64,000 bases of DNA, from the NCBI RefSeq assembly GCF_900111945.1, contig NZ_FOYO01000001.1, positions 3,479,751 through 3,543,750 on the forward strand, in the 5' to 3' direction. The notes beneath the pieces are model-generated. The model saw only the letters and a program-made list of their open reading frames with translations, was not told the origin of the DNA and did not search any database. The position numbers and the translations under genes are program-made. This document shows, piece after piece, positions 62,530 through 64,000 of the stretch. Source of the stretch: Litoreibacter janthinus. Its GTDB lineage: Bacteria; Pseudomonadota; Alphaproteobacteria; Rhodobacterales; Rhodobacteraceae. Positions within the stretch are counted from its first letter, which is position 1. Every line of letters begins with the position of its first letter.

Positions 62530-63747
62530 TCAGCGCTCCTTCAGCTTCATAGAGTTGTTGTAAATGTTCATGAGGAACGAGATCGATAGCGAAATGATGA
62601 GATAGAACAGCATCAGCAAGAGAACCGCCTCAATCGCGCGCCCTGTTTGCAGCAGCGTGATGCCGCCGAGTGTACCAGTCAGGTCCATGTAGCCCACTGC
62701 AATCGCCAAGGACGAGTTCTTGGTGATGTTCAGATACTGCGAAATCAGTGGCGGGATGATGACCCGCAGCGCTTGAGGCAGAACCACAAGGTTCATGATC
62801 CGACCCGGGCGCAAACCTAGTGCTGCGGCGGCCTCAGTCTGCCCTTTAGAGATAGCCAAAATGCCGGCCCGAACGTTCTCGGCGATAAAGGCCCCGGTAT
62901 AGATCGATAGCGCGAACCACAACGCTATAAGCGACCCGAGTACGGTGACACCCCCGCGGAAGTTGAAGCCCTTAAGCTCTGGGTATTCCAGCGAGATCGG
63001 GCCGCCGAGCACGAGCTGAGCCAGAATTGCAGGAACGAACAGAATTGCCAGCGACGGCCAGAAGACAGGGATCAATCTGCCATGGTCGAAAAGCTGTTTA
63101 CGCGCATAGCGACGGAACAAGAACATACCGACAATCGACGCGATGAAAACGGTGATGACCATCCAAGACCCGTCACCCAATACGGGCTTGGGCCCATATG
63201 CACCGCGGTTTGTAATGGCGATGCTGTCAAAGAACCACATGGTTGCGGTCGGGCTGTCTCCACGGAAATCACGGGGCGCAGGCGCCGCGTTGATCATGAT
63301 GGAGAAGATGATCAGGATCCAGATTAGCACTGGCACGTTGCGGAAGATTTCCACGTAAAAGGACATGATCTTGCGAACAAGCCAATTCGGCGAGAGACGC
63401 AAAACACCTGCGATCACGCCAATCACTGTGGCGGTGATACAGCCCAGAAACGCAACAATCAGCGTATTGAGCAGCCCGACCATCGCGGCGCGACCATGCG
63501 TGTCTTGGCTGTCATACGAAATCGGGCGCTGGTTGATGTCGTATCCAGCCTGCGCGCCAAGGAATTCATAAGATATGTTCAACCCGGCCTCGGCTAGGTT
63601 GCGCACGAGGTTGCCACCGATGAAAGCCATCGTGGCAATGATGGCTACGAGCGCAATAAACTGAAATGTAAGAGAGCGGTAGCGCGTATCGTTCAACAGC
63701 ATCGACGGCCGGAACGACTCCTTGTGGGGGTCGGCTAATGTCGTCAT
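62530..63747 (-). CDS. bztB: Amino-acid ABC importer, permease subunit
   Basis: A 405-residue permease with a HisM-like C-terminal half and the EAA loop ENVRAGILAISKGQTEAAAA. The N-terminal region is a large periplasmic/membrane extension typical of BztB/AapQ. It follows bztA after about 140 bp that contain a strong hairpin. Confidence 0.92.
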   Translation of the reverse strand: MTTLADPHKESFRPSMLLNDTRYRSLTFQFIALVAIIATMAFIGGNLVRNLAEAGLNISYEFLGAQAGYDINQRPISYDSQDTHGRAAMVGLLNTLIVAFLGCITATVIGVIAGVLRLSPNWLVRKIMSFYVEIFRNVPVLIWILIIFSIMINAAPAPRDFRGDSPTATMWFFDSIAITNRGAYGPKPVLGDGSWMVITVFIASIVGMFLFRRYARKQLFDHGRLIPVFWPSLAILFVPAILAQLVLGGPISLEYPELKGFNFRGGVTVLGSLIALWFALSIYTGAFIAENVRAGILAISKGQTEAAAALGLRPGRIMNLVVLPQALRVIIPPLISQYLNITKNSSLAIAVGYMDLTGTLGGITLLQTGRAIEAVLLLMLFYLIISLSISFLMNIYNNSMKLKER

Positions 63748-63846
63748 CTGGGACGTTCCCTGTTTTGGCTGGCGCTTATGATTTGCACGTCATTTGCGCG
63801 TGCGGCGCTGCCAGCTCTTTTTTGGTTGGTCTGTAGTCAAAAGATA

Positions 63847-63880
63847 GGAAAAGGGCGCGGTGTTGACCGCGCCCTTTTCC
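63847..63880 (-). other. Intercistronic hairpin between bztA and bztB
   Basis: A perfect 14-bp stem (GGAAAAGGGCGCGG/CCGCGCCCTTTTCC) with a 6-base loop. Such structures after binding-protein genes commonly stabilise that message over the permease part; it could also act as a partial terminator. Confidence 0.7.
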
Positions 63881-63889
63881 CTAGTGTGT

Positions 63890-64000
63890 TTACCGGAACG
63901 GTGGCGAGTAGATCAGGCCGCCGTCGGTCCATTGTGCGTTCAAGCCACGGGCCAGACCGATTGGGGTCGCAGCGCCGATGTTTTGCTCGAAGATTTCGCC
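63890..64000 (-). CDS. bztA: Amino-acid ABC importer substrate-binding protein, C-terminal part
   Basis: The last 36 codons before the window edge read GEIFEQNIGAATPIGLARGL and end QWTDGGLIYSPPFR, which matches the end of BztA/AapJ periplasmic binding proteins. The upstream part lies outside the window. Confidence 0.85.
   Translation of the reverse strand, partial: GEIFEQNIGAATPIGLARGLNAQWTDGGLIYSPPFR

Noticed and set aside
1..64000. CRISPR arrays, rRNA genes, intact insertion sequences, prophage
   Set aside because: No regularly spaced repeats, rRNA sequence, complete transposase or phage structural genes were seen.

Overview
This window looks like a chromosomal segment of a marine alphaproteobacterium of the order Rhodobacterales (Roseobacter/Rhodobacter group). 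The evidence is a MipZ-type ParA ATPase, split F0 b and b' subunits, BluB, a bztABCD amino-acid importer, an hpsNOP-like dihydroxypropanesulfonate (DHPS) locus, and housekeeping runs ffh-rpsP-rimM-trmD-rplS-rpmE and rpmH-rnpA-yidD-yidC. The assignment rests on gene content and protein features read by eye; no search was run.

Layout. 1-1434: leftward operon of a coiled-coil protein, a small membrane protein and the start of a third gene. 1555-4919: formamidase-like hydrolase, then an ECF sigma factor abutting a membrane-anchored von Willebrand A (VWA) protein. 4932-7596: F0 operon atpI-atpB-atpE-atpF'-atpF (leftward) with a promoter and a shared convergent terminator. 7710-10633: ArsR regulator with operator palindrome, EamA exporter, LysR regulator, small membrane protein. 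10888-18952: translation and secretion block (ffh, two GNAT paralogues, chorismate mutase, rpsP, bluB, EVE-domain protein, rimM, trmD, rplS, rpmE, terminator), with a leftward oxidoreductase inserted. 19151-22797: mipZ and a leftward ltnD-otnK pair. 23455-29565: rightward operon of a two-subunit sodium/solute symporter, a cNMP/CBS/DUF294 nucleotidyltransferase-like regulator, a membrane protein, and a membrane-anchored protein ending in a DnaQ-type exonuclease. 29671-33417: ArsC-like protein, then leftward hpsN-hpsO-hpsP preceded by the truncated tail of a TRAP permease. 33983-37945: VOC protein, membrane LuxR-type regulator, two secreted proteins and a divergent di-heme oxidoreductase. 38457-42667: RND efflux pair. 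42668-44775: accessory region with an IS3-family remnant, palindromes, two unrecognised genes and tRNA-Arg(ACG). 44825-49651: three small membrane proteins, an orphan histidine kinase, a flavoprotein disulfide-reductase-like enzyme and a TVP38/VTT protein. 49828-60120: rpmH-rnpA-yidD, lipoprotein, ttcA, EAL protein, yidC-MOSC-engB-argB, sterol-desaturase-like protein, 4Fe-4S protein, SixA-like phosphatase, terminator. 60191-64000: leftward bztA(partial)-B-C-D.

The least explained parts are the two-gene cassette at 43480-44565, the symporter/sensor-exonuclease operon at 23455-29565, the small membrane-protein cluster at 44825-45974, and the hps locus whose adjacent transporter has been lost.
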